Shown here: piece by piece, positions 54,735 through 64,000 of the stretch
Position numbering within the stretch: the stretch's first letter is position 1
Layout: the number at the start of each line of letters is the position of its first letter
DNA from: Alisma plantago-aquatica
Lineage: Eukaryota; Streptophyta; Magnoliopsida; Alismatales; Alismataceae
Assembly (NCBI GenBank): GCA_963693085.1
Contig: OY856413.1
Coordinates: 471,636,879 to 471,700,878 of the forward strand
Length of the DNA stretch: 64,000 bases
Direction: 5' to 3'
Translations under genes and position numbers: made by a program
Notes under the pieces: generated by a model
Told to the model about the DNA's origin: nothing
Seen by the model: the letters and a program-made list of their open reading frames with translations, nothing else
Database searches by the model: none

Positions 54735-57231
54735 TGGTATCAGAGCAATAGAGATTGAGAGAGAACCCTAGCCGCCACCTCGCTTCCCTCCCCTCTCGGT
54801 GCTCGTTCCAGCCTTAGCGGCTGTCCCTTCTCTCCTAGAGAGAACAACAGGGGGAGCTCCCGCCTGTGTGCGACTGCCGTCGTCTCCATGGCTTAGGCCG
54901 GCCGCCCGCCAGGTACTTCCCGACCACCGTGGTCGCATCATCTTCCTCTTTCACATAGATCATTATCTATGAGCCGACGCCATCCTTCCGGACAATCTAT
55001 CCGAGTCTTCGAACGACGCTAAATCCCATCCAGATCTATTTGTCCATCATCATTTTCCCCAAGATCTGATTGTCACACAACTCTGTGCACAACCAACGTC
55101 ACTGAAGCAGCCACACCAACTCCAACAATCGTCTCCAACAACAGTCATCATGTTCACCGCCTTTTGCCTAGCCGACGTCCATCCATCACTCTATCACTAC
55201 AACTCTTCTTGGGACCTTGCACGACGCTAATTCCTGTCCAAATTCGAGTCGTGGTCAAGCAAGGAGTCACCACTTTTCATGATTAAAGGAGTACAAAAGA
55301 CGACACTGATTCCTGTTGACCCATTATGCTAATTCCCGGAATACTTTGTCTCCTTGACGATGCAAATTCCCGTTGGATCGTGCTTCAACGACATCTTACA
55401 CGGCGTGTTGGCGAACCAACATGGTGTGTAGTAGTCCAGATTTCACTCGACAACGCAAAAGTTCGTCCAGATCACAAGTTCACAACTCACACAACGTGTT
55501 GACAACCAGCACGGCGTGTCAGCAAAAGTCAGTCAACTCCAGTTCGCCCAGGTCACAAGTTACACGGCGTGTTGACATCCAACATGGCATGTTGGCGAAG
55601 ATATGGTTTACGCCTTCGATCCTACATGGCGTGTAGGATCCCCACACCACGTGTTACTAGGAGTCAGTCACTTTTGAGCGAAGGAGGTATACGGTGTATC
55701 AACAACCGCACACGACATGTCATCAAGAGTCTACCTTTCATCCTTGACAAGTTACACGGCGTGTCCAGATACAAAAACGAAATGTTCGAAGCAATCTTTG
55801 CACGTGCAGTTCTAGTTATGACGTCCCGTAAAGGTCTATCTCTACTCCATTACTTGATGATAATCGGATCTAGTTTTTTTTTGACCTAAGATCCATTTGA
55901 TTTCTCTATTCGGATCTTATAATCAGGTTGTTTTGCATATTGATTCTGGTTATCGGTTTTCCTACTGAGAGCCATTCCGGTAGTGCCACTTCTTTTCTTA
56001 CCGAGTACCATTCCGACAATGTTCCTCCTCTTTCTATCAGTTTTCATTCCGGTAGTATTTCTATTTTGTTCTTCTCTCCATACTACACCTCTTGTTTTAC
56101 CTTTTTCCTTTCCCACCCTCCTCATCACGTGTGCTTCTTTCCTCATGCGGGAGGGTCATATTTCCCTTTTTTCCTCACCATCTACTCACTCTCGTCATAT
56201 TTAGTGTGTAGGGGGGGATAGAGGAGAGGAAGAGATGAGAAGAGTATAAGAAAGAGAGAGTATGAGAAGAGGATGAGAGAGTATGAGGAGAAAGATAGTG
56301 AGATGAGAGTGATATATTCCATGCTATCTTCATGGAGCTTCGTAATGTTCAACACACATGCTCACCATTTTCACACTGCAAGGATCTCCATTACAACATT
56401 AACACCAAGCTTCTCACATTCGTATCACATTATGTATGTTATGCCAAGAGCTGTTGCGGTTAATTCCGGCCTCTTGCCCCTTTGGTGTTGATGATGTTCT
56501 AGTTGATCATCCATGTTGCGTTCTCTTGAGATAGGACAAGAGCTGTTGCGGCTAATTCCTGCCTCTTGTTCTCTTCGAGTGTTAATGGTGTTCCCTATGG
56601 TTGATTCTTCATCAACGAAGCTCGTCATCTTCAAGCCTATACAAATTTTGCATATGCAAGGATTCTTCTAGAGTGATCTTCACCTAGTTACTTCATCACG
56701 TCTTCTCCAAGTTGCATCTGCTACTACATGTTGACACTTCAGCTCCTCGTCCAATGTGTTCATGCCACGTTATGCACGCGTATAGTCTTCTGCGCTAATT
56801 CCAATTGGCTACACTTCTCAGACAATTCAAAGACACCTCTACTGCTACATGGACGTTGTAGTCTCCGCATTCCTGCCGTGTTATGTACTGGATGTGTTGA
56901 TACGCGCTTATTCCACTCCACATTCCTCTTTCAGTGAAGATGGTGTAGTTGTGGTATTTATGATTGTCTGCTTCAGATGTTCTTCATTCCAGACACACTT
57001 CAAAAGAAAGGCCTTCTTTGAAGCTCGAGCTTCTACACCCTGCAGAACACATCTCAAAGAGGCGTCATCATACATTTTTAGTTAGGAAGTATTGTTTAAG
57101 GAGGAGTAACAATTTTTGTATGGGGAGTGACATATCTATCTTTCATTTATTGTTTATTTCTTATTGTTTAATCGAGTCATGTAACTCCAAGCTTGGACAC
57201 GTGTTCACCCATGCTCCAGCTTCAGGGGGAG
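54735..57231 (+). other. non-coding interior of the nonautonomous LTR element, with palindromic motif array
   Basis: It opens with a CG-rich leader, then four phrases like GACGCTAATTCCTGTCC (55010-55380). From 55398 to 55765 at least eight imperfect palindromes of the type ACACGGCGTGT occur. CATTCCGGTAG-like words recur at 55970-56060. An imperfect tandem pair around GAGCTGTTGCGG(T/C)TAATTCC lies at about 56449 and 56540. No gag-pol motif in any frame. Confidence 0.7.
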
Positions 57232-57407
57232 TGTTAGAATATTAGCTTATTTAATTAATAGGTTAATTAGTCTATTGTGTACATGAGCTTGTTAGCCCAC
57301 GGTCCATTAGGGTTTCACTCCGCTTCCTTGTAGTTCCCTCCTGTCCTGTATATAGGGCAGTGGTGTACATATTAATACAACAATAACAACGAATACACTT
57401 GTTCACA
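57232..57407 (+). repeat. 3' LTR of the nonautonomous element
   Basis: 176 bp; starts TGTTAGAATATTAGC, ends CTTGTTCACA, with CCTGTATATAGGGCAG (TATA-like). It matches the split 5' LTR over its whole length except about 8 bp lost at the nested insertion. Confidence 0.9.
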
Positions 57408-57412
57408 CAAGA

Positions 57413-57643
57413 CAACAAAAATAAAACGCCAGAATTCCAAATGGCATTCCTCAAACTAGAGCTTTTCCAGCTCTTATAGGTAGTTATCTTGTTAAGAAAG
57501 GGTTGGGAATGCCTTTCTACTCAAATTTTGTAAGCCCGTCGACCATATCGTATGTAGATTGGGTAATGGGAGTACAAATATGTTTTCCTGTGTAAGATTA
57601 CTTGCAAAATGACATTCAACCATAAGTATTTACAATGTTGCAG
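57413..57643. other. intron sequence right of the LTR element
   Basis: No feature; ends in a plausible splice acceptor ACAATGTTGCAG. Confidence 0.35.
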
Positions 57644-57790
57644 ATGGAGGTGGGATTTGGCATTAATTCTGAATTACATTGGTCTCATGCATCTGAATGG
57701 CACCAAAACAACCGAGAAATAAAAGTTGATGGATCTGTGAATCCATGTGGGATATGCAAAACCTATAATTTAGTGGCTTTTACTTATCCG
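57644..57790 (+). CDS. possible unrecognised exon (weak)
   Basis: A splice-like acceptor (TTGCAG at 57638-57643) opens a frame that could follow VPS13 exon 19 in phase 0. It encodes MEVGFGINSELHWSHASEWH and continues through GSVNPCGICKTYNL to a possible donor CCG|GTATTT. Apart from a faint likeness of the first residues to the expected NLNVGTG.. block, the sequence does not match VPS13 as I remember it, and no other family is recognised. It may be chance. Confidence 0.15.
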
Positions 57791-57799
57791 GTATTTGTT

Positions 57800-58402
57800 T
57801 ATGGCCTTAGCACATTTAACACGCCTTTGAGTTTTGACTCAAATGCCTCTTCGAATCAAGACTGATGTTGCAGTTCAACCTCATATATGCGCAAGAATTG
57901 TTGCAGCAGTGTGCATGGTTCACTAGTACACTGCGTAGCAATACACTCATGTTTATGCTACCTACAATATATCAAGTTTCAGGGTATCATGATTCTTGCG
58001 ACAAATCTGTGCAATGCTGTATCTTTTCAACATGATCTACAATTTGAAGCATATTCCCAGCTGCACAGGCTAATTTGGAGTCTTGGACCTAGATGGTGAT
58101 CACTGGTCAGTATATATTGCTGGTTGGGACACCTATAGAATTACTTTCTCATCTTCTTTTCCTTTTGTCTTCTTGTGCTAATGAATATTCTGTGTCAACA
58201 ATGATAATTGCTCACTCCCATGATTCGTCACAATTACAACCCAATCAACATGTTTCTGTGATTGCCTTAGTTCAAGATCTCTGATCCTATGCTTCGTAAC
58301 CCTCCTTACGCAAATAAGGAATATGCTCTTTGATATACTAAATATGTTTTCGTCATCATTTAACAGATCAACATGTTCAGACAATATTTTAGCCTATAAC
58401 AT
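57800..58402. other. no gene recognised
   Basis: Short frames only; no repeat ends found. Confidence 0.35.
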
Positions 58403-58674
58403 TGTGAGGTTTTCATTTTTATATATCACCAAAAAGACCATGATTTGGAATGAGGCTCAGATGACGAGGACAAGAAAAAATCGCACAAGCTAACATTCCT
58501 TACTAAAAAACAACTAATCTAACACCATTTTGATTCTTTGTGAGGTTTTCATTTTTATATATCACCAAAAAGACCATGATTTGGAATGAGGCTCAGATGA
58601 CGAGGACAAGAAAAAATCGCACAAGCTAACATTCCTAAAAACAACTAATCTAACACCATTTTGATTCTTTGTTT
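58403..58674. repeat. 136-bp tandem duplication
   Basis: TGTGAGGTTTTCATTTTTAT...TTTTGATTCTT occurs twice head to tail (58403-58538 and 58539-58674). The copies are almost identical; the second lacks about 6 bp in the run TTACTAAAAAAC. A recent duplication. Confidence 0.9.
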
Positions 58675-59174
58675 TTAATAGCATGCTGGTTTACATTGTT
58701 GGGATCTCTTATATAATTTGTTGCTGTGGTAGTGGATCTTGATAGATCCCTGCCATGTTGGATTGGTTTTTGAACCCCATTGATTAATTAACACCCAATT
58801 TGAAAGAAAGGATCTCTTGCATCCTTCACAAACACTACCCCCCTCCCTCCCTCCCTTAGTCTCTCTTGCACTATTCCTTTGTGTCTCCCAAACATATATC
58901 AACAACGGGTAGAGTAGGCAGAGACTGACTTTGACTATTTTTAAGGAGGCATCACAACTTCTGTGAAAATTCAGACGTCGCTGTCTTCATTGGGAAATTA
59001 ATGGACCAAGTCAGTCCTCACCGTACTTTTGCATTTCTAACCCCCTGAATTTTGAGTTCACTTTCATCTCGTCACCCTGTGAAATATATGCAGACCTGTT
59101 AGGGTTATCGTGTTCTGTTTGTGATTTGTTTTTCCGGTTTGTCTGGATGCGTAGCATGCATCAATATCATCACG

Positions 59175-59910
59175 TCCTCATAGGAGTCCTAGCACTAATT
59201 GTTGAAGCCTCATATAACAAAATTGTTTACTAACGAAGAGGAGATTTTATTAGATGTTGATATATAGGTTCCTGAGTCCTATCTATAATCATATAGTTGT
59301 ATGTAGGTTTTGCTTAAGTGTGGAAGAGTTTTTTCCTTTCATCAGAAAGCTTGGATGTATTTTTTCGGAACACCTAGTGTTGTTATCTGTGATGACAACA
59401 CTTGGTGTATCCAACTCGCCGGACCGTGATTTGTTGCTAACTAAGAATAGAATATTGGGGTTCGACTTGACTTTAACTATTGCAAATGCCTAGTGATTAA
59501 GCCAACTAATTTGTTGAAAAAAATGCAAGCTGATCTGAAGAAGTAAACACAAGTTTTGTAAGGGCTAGTGTGGCATGAACTATTACGATCAGGTCCCCAT
59601 AGGAGCCCTAACACTAATTGCGGAGGCCTTATATTACAAAAATTGCTTACCAATGAAGAGACAATTTTAATTAGATGTTGATATATAGGTTTCTGGGGTC
59701 CTGTCTATATTTATAGTGCTTTATGTATGTTTTGTTTAAGGAAGATTTTTTTCCTTTCATCTGGAAGCATGGATGTATTTCCCCAGAATTCTTAGTGTTA
59801 TTACCTGAGGTGACAACAATTAATGTATCCAACTGCCTGGGCCATGATTTGTTGCTAAGTATAGAATATTAGGAATTTGACTTGACTTTTATTATCGCAA
59901 ATGCTAAACT
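59175..59910. repeat. diverged direct repeat, about 320 bp, period about 420 bp
   Basis: 59177-59495 and 59598-59910 share AGGAG(T/C)CCTA.CACTAATTG, TTAGATGTTGATATATAGGT, TTTTTTCCTTTCATC, GATGACAACA-type, ATCCAACT, GATTTGTTGCTAA and TGACTTGACTTT in the same order, with many differences. Unknown origin. Confidence 0.75.
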
Positions 59911-59999
59911 AATTTATGTAAGGATGGGAACCTAACATATATACAGAATTATGTAAAACTAACTTAAATGTAATTATGTACAATAGACATCCTAATAAC

Positions 60000-60055
60000 C
60001 CCTCTCAAGCTGGTGCTTAGACATCATGTGCTCCAACTTAAGGGGAGAATGTTGA
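60000..60055. other. back-to-back LTR-element 3' ends (fused polypurine tracts)
   Basis: CCCCTCTCAAGCTGGTGCTTAG (antisense-type end) is followed within about 25 bp by TGCTCCAACTTAAGGGGAGA (sense-type end) and then ATGTTGAGAGATA, a possible LTR start. It looks like two opposed element ends fused by deletion. Confidence 0.4.
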
Positions 60056-60101
60056 GAGATACTTCTTGTCTTTTATCTATGTATTCTAATCTTGCGCATG
60101 T

Positions 60102-60484
60102 CAAGGAATGAGGTATCCGATTTCGATGCCGTTTCGAAAACATGGAAATAATTTTTTTTTGAAATTTCGGCAAAAATTTTGATAGGTGCGACCGTGCCCG
60201 TTTCGATGCCAAAATGAGCGAATTAATTTATGAAACTTTACAGGCGTGATCTCTACACCTGAATGCATTGTTTTATGCAATAAAATTTGATATGAATATA
60301 GGTGGGGGAGTCCTTGATGTGGGAGATAAGTGAACTTTGCTGTTTCCAAGAAAAATTTCAAAACTGGGCAAAAGATTTTGCTGATTTCAAAATGGCGGTA
60401 CAGCCGCATGATTTCGCAGCAGGTGGCGTCGAAATCGAAATTTTGAGCGAAATTTTGCCGATTTTGTGGAAACTTCATTCCTTG
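60102..60484. mobile_element. hAT-like element, CAAGGAATGAGG family, 383 bp
   Basis: Ends CAAGGAATGAGGTATCC and AAACTTCATTCCTTG. Flanks GCGCATGT (60094-60101) and GTGCCTGT (60485-60492), 6 of 8 matching. Interior colinear with 41885-42298. Confidence 0.7.
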
Positions 60485-61111
60485 GTGCCTGTGGCACATT
60501 GTATCTCTTCCTGGTTAGTCCATATTGTGTAATGAGTAGCAGTGGTTATCCCTACTTATATATGCATGTATATGTACCTGCTACCAGTTTTATCATCAAA
60601 CAATAAGCAATTTCTCCTTCTGCAGAATAAAAAAAACAGTATCTCCCAAGATATCCAATAAAACTTTTTGCGCTTATAGGCCTTAATAGAATGTTGTCAA
60701 ATTTATAAATGCCATATATTGATATAGCATGTACTTTTGGTTTACGTGATGCATGTTGTCAAAGCCTATTTGACTGGATTCGGGTCATATCTCCCACTGC
60801 CTAATTTGCCACATGTGATCTTTGGTACTTCATTAACATTATATCCACACATGCCCATTTTTGTTTACCTTCTAATGATCTTGGACATCCTGGCCGAGGT
60901 TAGCCCTTAACTCAAGCTATTCATTGTTGCTTCCTTCGGTATTCTCACCATCTAAAGCACTATTTTTGTTTTAGCCCTGATGCATAACGGACATATGACT
61001 GAGGATATCACTTGTTTCAATGACACCTTATTTAATCAAGTCTATTGGTCCTTCCCTTTTGACTGTAAATCCTTCTACCTATTCTCCCTCCTAGCATGCC
61101 TATGTTGTAAC
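60485..61111. other. no gene recognised
   Basis: AT-rich sequence with short frames only. Confidence 0.35.
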
Positions 61112-62141
61112 CAATGTTTTAAAAAACGTTAAGCGTTAATCGTGCGGACAGCACCTTGTAACTGGTTAAGCGGTAAGCGGCCGATTAAGCGGCCGATTTT
61201 TTAAAAAACGGGTTTTAATTTCCTATATAATTTTATACAAAATTACATATATATGTATATAAATACTAATACTCTTTGAAACTTTTATATATATCTAAAG
61301 ATTCTAAACACTCTACCCAACAGTAAAAACACCCAATTAGTTTATAAGATAGCTATAAGACAATAATTATAGCCATAATATAATAAATAATAGATTTGAC
61401 ATAGAAAAAATACCCCACATACATGATTCAGAAATATTTTTGCATCACATGTTTACATAGTTAAGCAGTAAACAATAGACTCATTATTGGATACCTTTCT
61501 AACTTATTGTTATATGTGCATATCATCAATTAGTCATACATTACAGCAGTACAATTAACTAAAGTATGCATTCTAAAATTAGATAATAGTTACATATATT
61601 TTACTTGTATAAATTACACTTTACAACAGTACCCTATTATCCCAACTTGCATACAGTAAACAATAGACTCATTATTGGATACCTTTCTAACTTATTGTTA
61701 TATGTGCATATCATCAATTAGTCATACATTACAGCAGTACAATTAACTAAAGTATGCATTCTAAAATTAGATAATAGTTACATTACATATATTTTACTTG
61801 TATAAATTACACTTTACAACAGTACCCTATTATCCCAACTTGCATACAAGTATGCATTCTATTAGACTAGGCTTATCATAGGATATTTAAGTTTAATATA
61901 TTATAGTCAGTAATACTTGGGGCCATATAGTTTATATAAAGTTACAGGTGTACAGCAAAATTTACAAAAAACGGCCAAAAAACGGGAAAAAAACGGGCAA
62001 AAAACGGAAAAAAGGGAAAAAAACGGCCGATTAATTACAAAAAAAGTTAATCGGCGATTTTAGCAAAAATCGAACGGGCTGGGTGTCTGGCCGATTAATC
62101 GGCCGTTTAATCGGCCGCTCAGCCCGTTTTTCATTTCACTG
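61112..62141. mobile_element. hAT-type element with Ac-like AAACGG subterminal array, 1,030 bp
   Basis: Perfect 8-bp target duplication GTTGTAAC (61104-61111 and 62142-62149). Ends CAATGTTTTAAAAAACG and, inverted, CAGTGAAATGAAAAACGGG. At 61967-62028 AAACGG occurs five times in about 60 bp. GGCCGATTAA and its complement recur at both ends (61185-61198, 62028-62115). The interior holds a 188/193-bp tandem duplication (61467-61850). No transposase. Confidence 0.88.
61467..61850. repeat. tandem duplication inside the hAT element
   Basis: AGTAAACAATAGACTCATTA...CCCAACTTGCATAC occurs twice (61467-61654, 61655-61847), near identical except for an extra TTACA in the second copy. Confidence 0.9.
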
Positions 62142-62168
62142 GTTGTAACTATGTCTCTTGTTATCAGG

Positions 62169-62230
62169 GTTCAGTGTTTTAAAAGTGGCCTGAGCGGCCG
62201 CCTAAGTAACTTCCAGCCAACTAATTTGAT
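62169..62230. repeat. second hAT end of the same type, single terminus
   Basis: CAGTGTTTTAAAAGTGGCCT followed by GAGCGGCCGCC matches the termini at 38742 and 61112. It lies only about 20 bp beyond the previous element. No matching right end was found. Confidence 0.5.
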
Positions 62231-62610
62231 ACTACAGTATTCTAATATAGCTATATACTACTGTAATATTGAAATATACTACTGTAATTTGGAAATATTA
62301 TATATAGCACACTGTTATCAACTAAACATACATTATATTATTTAATAGCTATATTATCATATACTATATATATGTCTAACTAACATTCTTAAACTTTAAT
62401 GTAGCAATGCAACTATTTCTACTGTATTGCATATCACGTCTCTTACATTGTTCTTTATATATATTATCTACTAGTTTGTACTTAACTACTTATACTCAAA
62501 TAGTTAGTTGTAACTGACCTATATGATGCATACTACACCACTAGTTGATAAACTACACATCATGTAGTGGCTACTGCTATATATTACTATTATTAATATA
62601 TCACTATACC
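62231..62610. other. AT-rich sequence, no gene
   Basis: Tandem-like ATACTACTGTAATATTGAAA words at 62225-62295; otherwise featureless. Confidence 0.35.
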
Positions 62611-62648
62611 CCAACATGCCTGGGATTGAGGCTTAGATTATGATGATT

Positions 62649-62689
<41 letters not shown>
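62611..62689 (+). mobile_element. RTE LINE 3' tail with (GAT)n
   Basis: CCCCAACATGCCTGGGATTG then AGGCTTAG encodes the remnant NMPGIEA-stop of the RTE ORF end, followed by (GAT)n/(ATG)n to 62689. Flanks AATATATCAC and TATATATCAG may be a degenerate target duplication. Confidence 0.65.
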
Positions 62690-62690
<1 letters not shown>

Positions 62691-63810
62691 TATATATCAG
62701 CATTCCAGTATATTACAATTCAGGGAATTAACTACTTTATGACAATTACAACATTACTCAAATCAATATAATTGATTTATATTGGTTCTTTATTTTATAC
62801 TTGCGTTTTGGCTTATCATTGTTGTAAAGTGACTTTTACACTTATCACCTGGTTTAGATATGGATGAAAGTTATAATTTTATAAAAAATAAAATGGGAAT
62901 CTAAGCATCCGCTTTTTCAAAAAACGCACACATGACGCATAAGCGTTCATAAGGTGATGTCCGCCAGCCTCCCACTTCCTGCTTACTAATACAATTGCCA
63001 CAATTTACAATCTCAAGAAGCAACAAACTACACTAGATGGATCTCCCATCATGCATCTTTCTCTACCTAAAGGTGAGCTTAGAGATTCTGCCGTAGTATT
63101 ATACTCGGCAAAATATGGCAAGAAGTAACTGGAATTGTTATCATCACCTAGTAATGCTGATCTTGGTGTAACTTCTGGAATCTACCAAGTGACCCAACTT
63201 CACCAAATGTCGACAATGGCAAGTGACTTTGGCTCATCCCATTCTTTTTTTTCGTCATTGCCGAAGATGTTGTAAACAACTTTGACAGTATCGGCGATTT
63301 TTGTAAAATTTAAACTATAGCATGCAGATGAAGATGGAGGACTCGGTCTGTGCCTAGTCCTAGCTGATTGATTTTTCATTCTAAAGCTGATAACTAGTGG
63401 TCCCAGTCCTTTACAAGATTTTTATTACTAAGAATCCTATAGAATTAACCTTTCCCAAGTCTACTACTACTCTCGATTCATATTTTTTTGGCAAGTAATT
63501 TACATTTCTAACTTAATTGCTGATTTTTCTATTTGCTTGGTGTGTTACATTGTAGTTCATAGTTGTTATCAACTTTATGTATTGAAAAACTTTTACCTAA
63601 CTTTTTGTGACTTTTTAGTAGCATATTCGAGAATTGTCAACTTCTTTATTTAAAATGTGTTTTCTCGACATTTAATACTGAAGAAGACACTGATCATTGG
63701 TTCTGGCTAAATTGGATCTCTTTTAATCTAAATTTTATTAACATAACATACTGTTTTTCTAGCTTATCTTCTGTCCAAATTGTGTTGGAGCTTTATTCTG
63801 CAACTTTCTC
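62690..63810. other. no gene recognised
   Basis: AT-rich sequence. About 62905-62950 has GCATCCGCTTTTTCAAAAAA and GCATAAGCG words reminiscent of hAT subterminal sequence but no defined end. Confidence 0.35.
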
Positions 63811-63877
63811 AAAGTTTCCACAAACTTCGAAATCCACACTTGTCGAAGTTGGCAGAAAGTCAATGTCCTGTATCATG
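63811..63877. repeat. right end of a hAT element of the CGAAGTT family
   Basis: AAGTTTCCACAAACTTCGAA...GTCCTGTATCATG parallels 4118-4183, the right end of the element at 3485-4183. The left end was not found in the window. Confidence 0.6.
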
Positions 63878-64000
63878 GATACTACTATTGACCCTGTCTA
63901 CCACCTGATTTGAATCTCCCTATTGCTGTACACAAAAACCTTCTTACTAAATTATTGTATTGCTAAGTATGTCATTTTCACAGTTCATTTTAGTAATTCA

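Larger units (their letters stand above)
51406..57407 (+). mobile_element. nonautonomous LTR retrotransposon (no gag-pol) hosting a nested Copia in its 5' LTR
   Basis: Target duplication CAAGA at 51401-51405 and 57408-57412. The 3' LTR is 57232-57407 (176 bp, TGTTAGAATATTAG...TTGTTCACA). The 5' LTR is split: 51406-51437 and about 54599-54734, with the truncated Copia 51438-about 54598 between. Primer site TGGTATCAGAGC at 54735 is a perfect initiator-Met match. The polypurine tract CTTCAGGGGGAG lies at 57220-57231. The 2.5-kb interior encodes no recognisable retroelement protein, so it must have moved using another element's enzymes (LARD/TR-like). Confidence 0.88.

Noticed and set aside
56273..56491. 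72-codon frame in the nonautonomous LTR element as a possible gag
   Set aside because: No gag, knuckle or protease motif, and it spans simple purine-rich and repeated sequence.
57635..57865. 76-codon frame as a confident VPS13 exon
   Set aside because: Splice-like borders exist but the protein does not fit the expected next block; kept only as a weak candidate.
61467..61850. Spaced repeats considered as a CRISPR-like array
   Set aside because: It is a single tandem duplication within a plant transposon; repeat-spacer structure is absent and the host is a plant.

Overview
This is nuclear DNA from a flowering plant. It is AT-rich, its introns have plant-type GT-AG borders, and it is crowded with plant retrotransposons (Copia LTR elements and RTE LINEs) and DNA transposons. 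The lineage cannot be resolved from sequence alone. Domain and family names come from recognising motifs by eye; no search was run.

One host gene dominates. Nineteen plus-strand exons between 8148 and 51077 join without a frameshift or stop into about 1,028 codons of a plant VPS13, the giant bridge-like lipid transfer protein of the type that carries a PH domain. Both ends of the gene lie outside the window. The short introns are 66-179 bp. Four introns of 5.4, 8.2, 11.7 and 13.2 kb, plus the open stretches before 8148 and after 51077, are filled with transposons.

Layout. 1-8147: intron or upstream sequence with a PIF/Harbinger-like element (262-1112), LINE ends, a hAT element (3485-4183) and an antisense Copia remnant (about 5165-7890) holding a 61-bp LINE insertion. 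8148-9139: exons 1-5. 9140-14577: three Copia fragments. 14578-15450: exons 6-9. 15451-23667: an almost intact, young antisense Copia (15763-20783), an RTE fragment and two MITEs set in TA repeats. 23668-23959: exons 10-11. 23960-35670: LTR remains, a solo LTR, a decayed sense Copia (26953-about 31140) meeting a decayed antisense Copia (31300-34636). 35671-37306: exons 12-16. 37307-50479: RT and RTE remnants, three hAT elements and a complete but dead Copia (44602-49674) with TA...TA LTR ends. 50480-51077: exons 17-19. 51406-57407: a nonautonomous LTR element with a Copia nested in its 5' LTR. 57413-64000: tandem duplications and more hAT elements, one with an Ac-like AAACGG array.

The elements form recognisable families. 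Copia family 1 comprises 15763, 26953 and 51438 (related LTRs and gag). Family 2 comprises 5165, 10810 and 44602 (TA-ended LTRs where visible). Family 3 is at 31300-34636. The LTR family of the nonautonomous element recurs as a solo LTR at 26016. Several 8-bp target-site duplications support assigning the many short palindrome-rich repeats to hAT. No RNA gene, CRISPR array or prokaryotic feature was seen. The window is best read as a natural record of transposon growth of the introns of an essential-looking gene whose coding frame has stayed intact.
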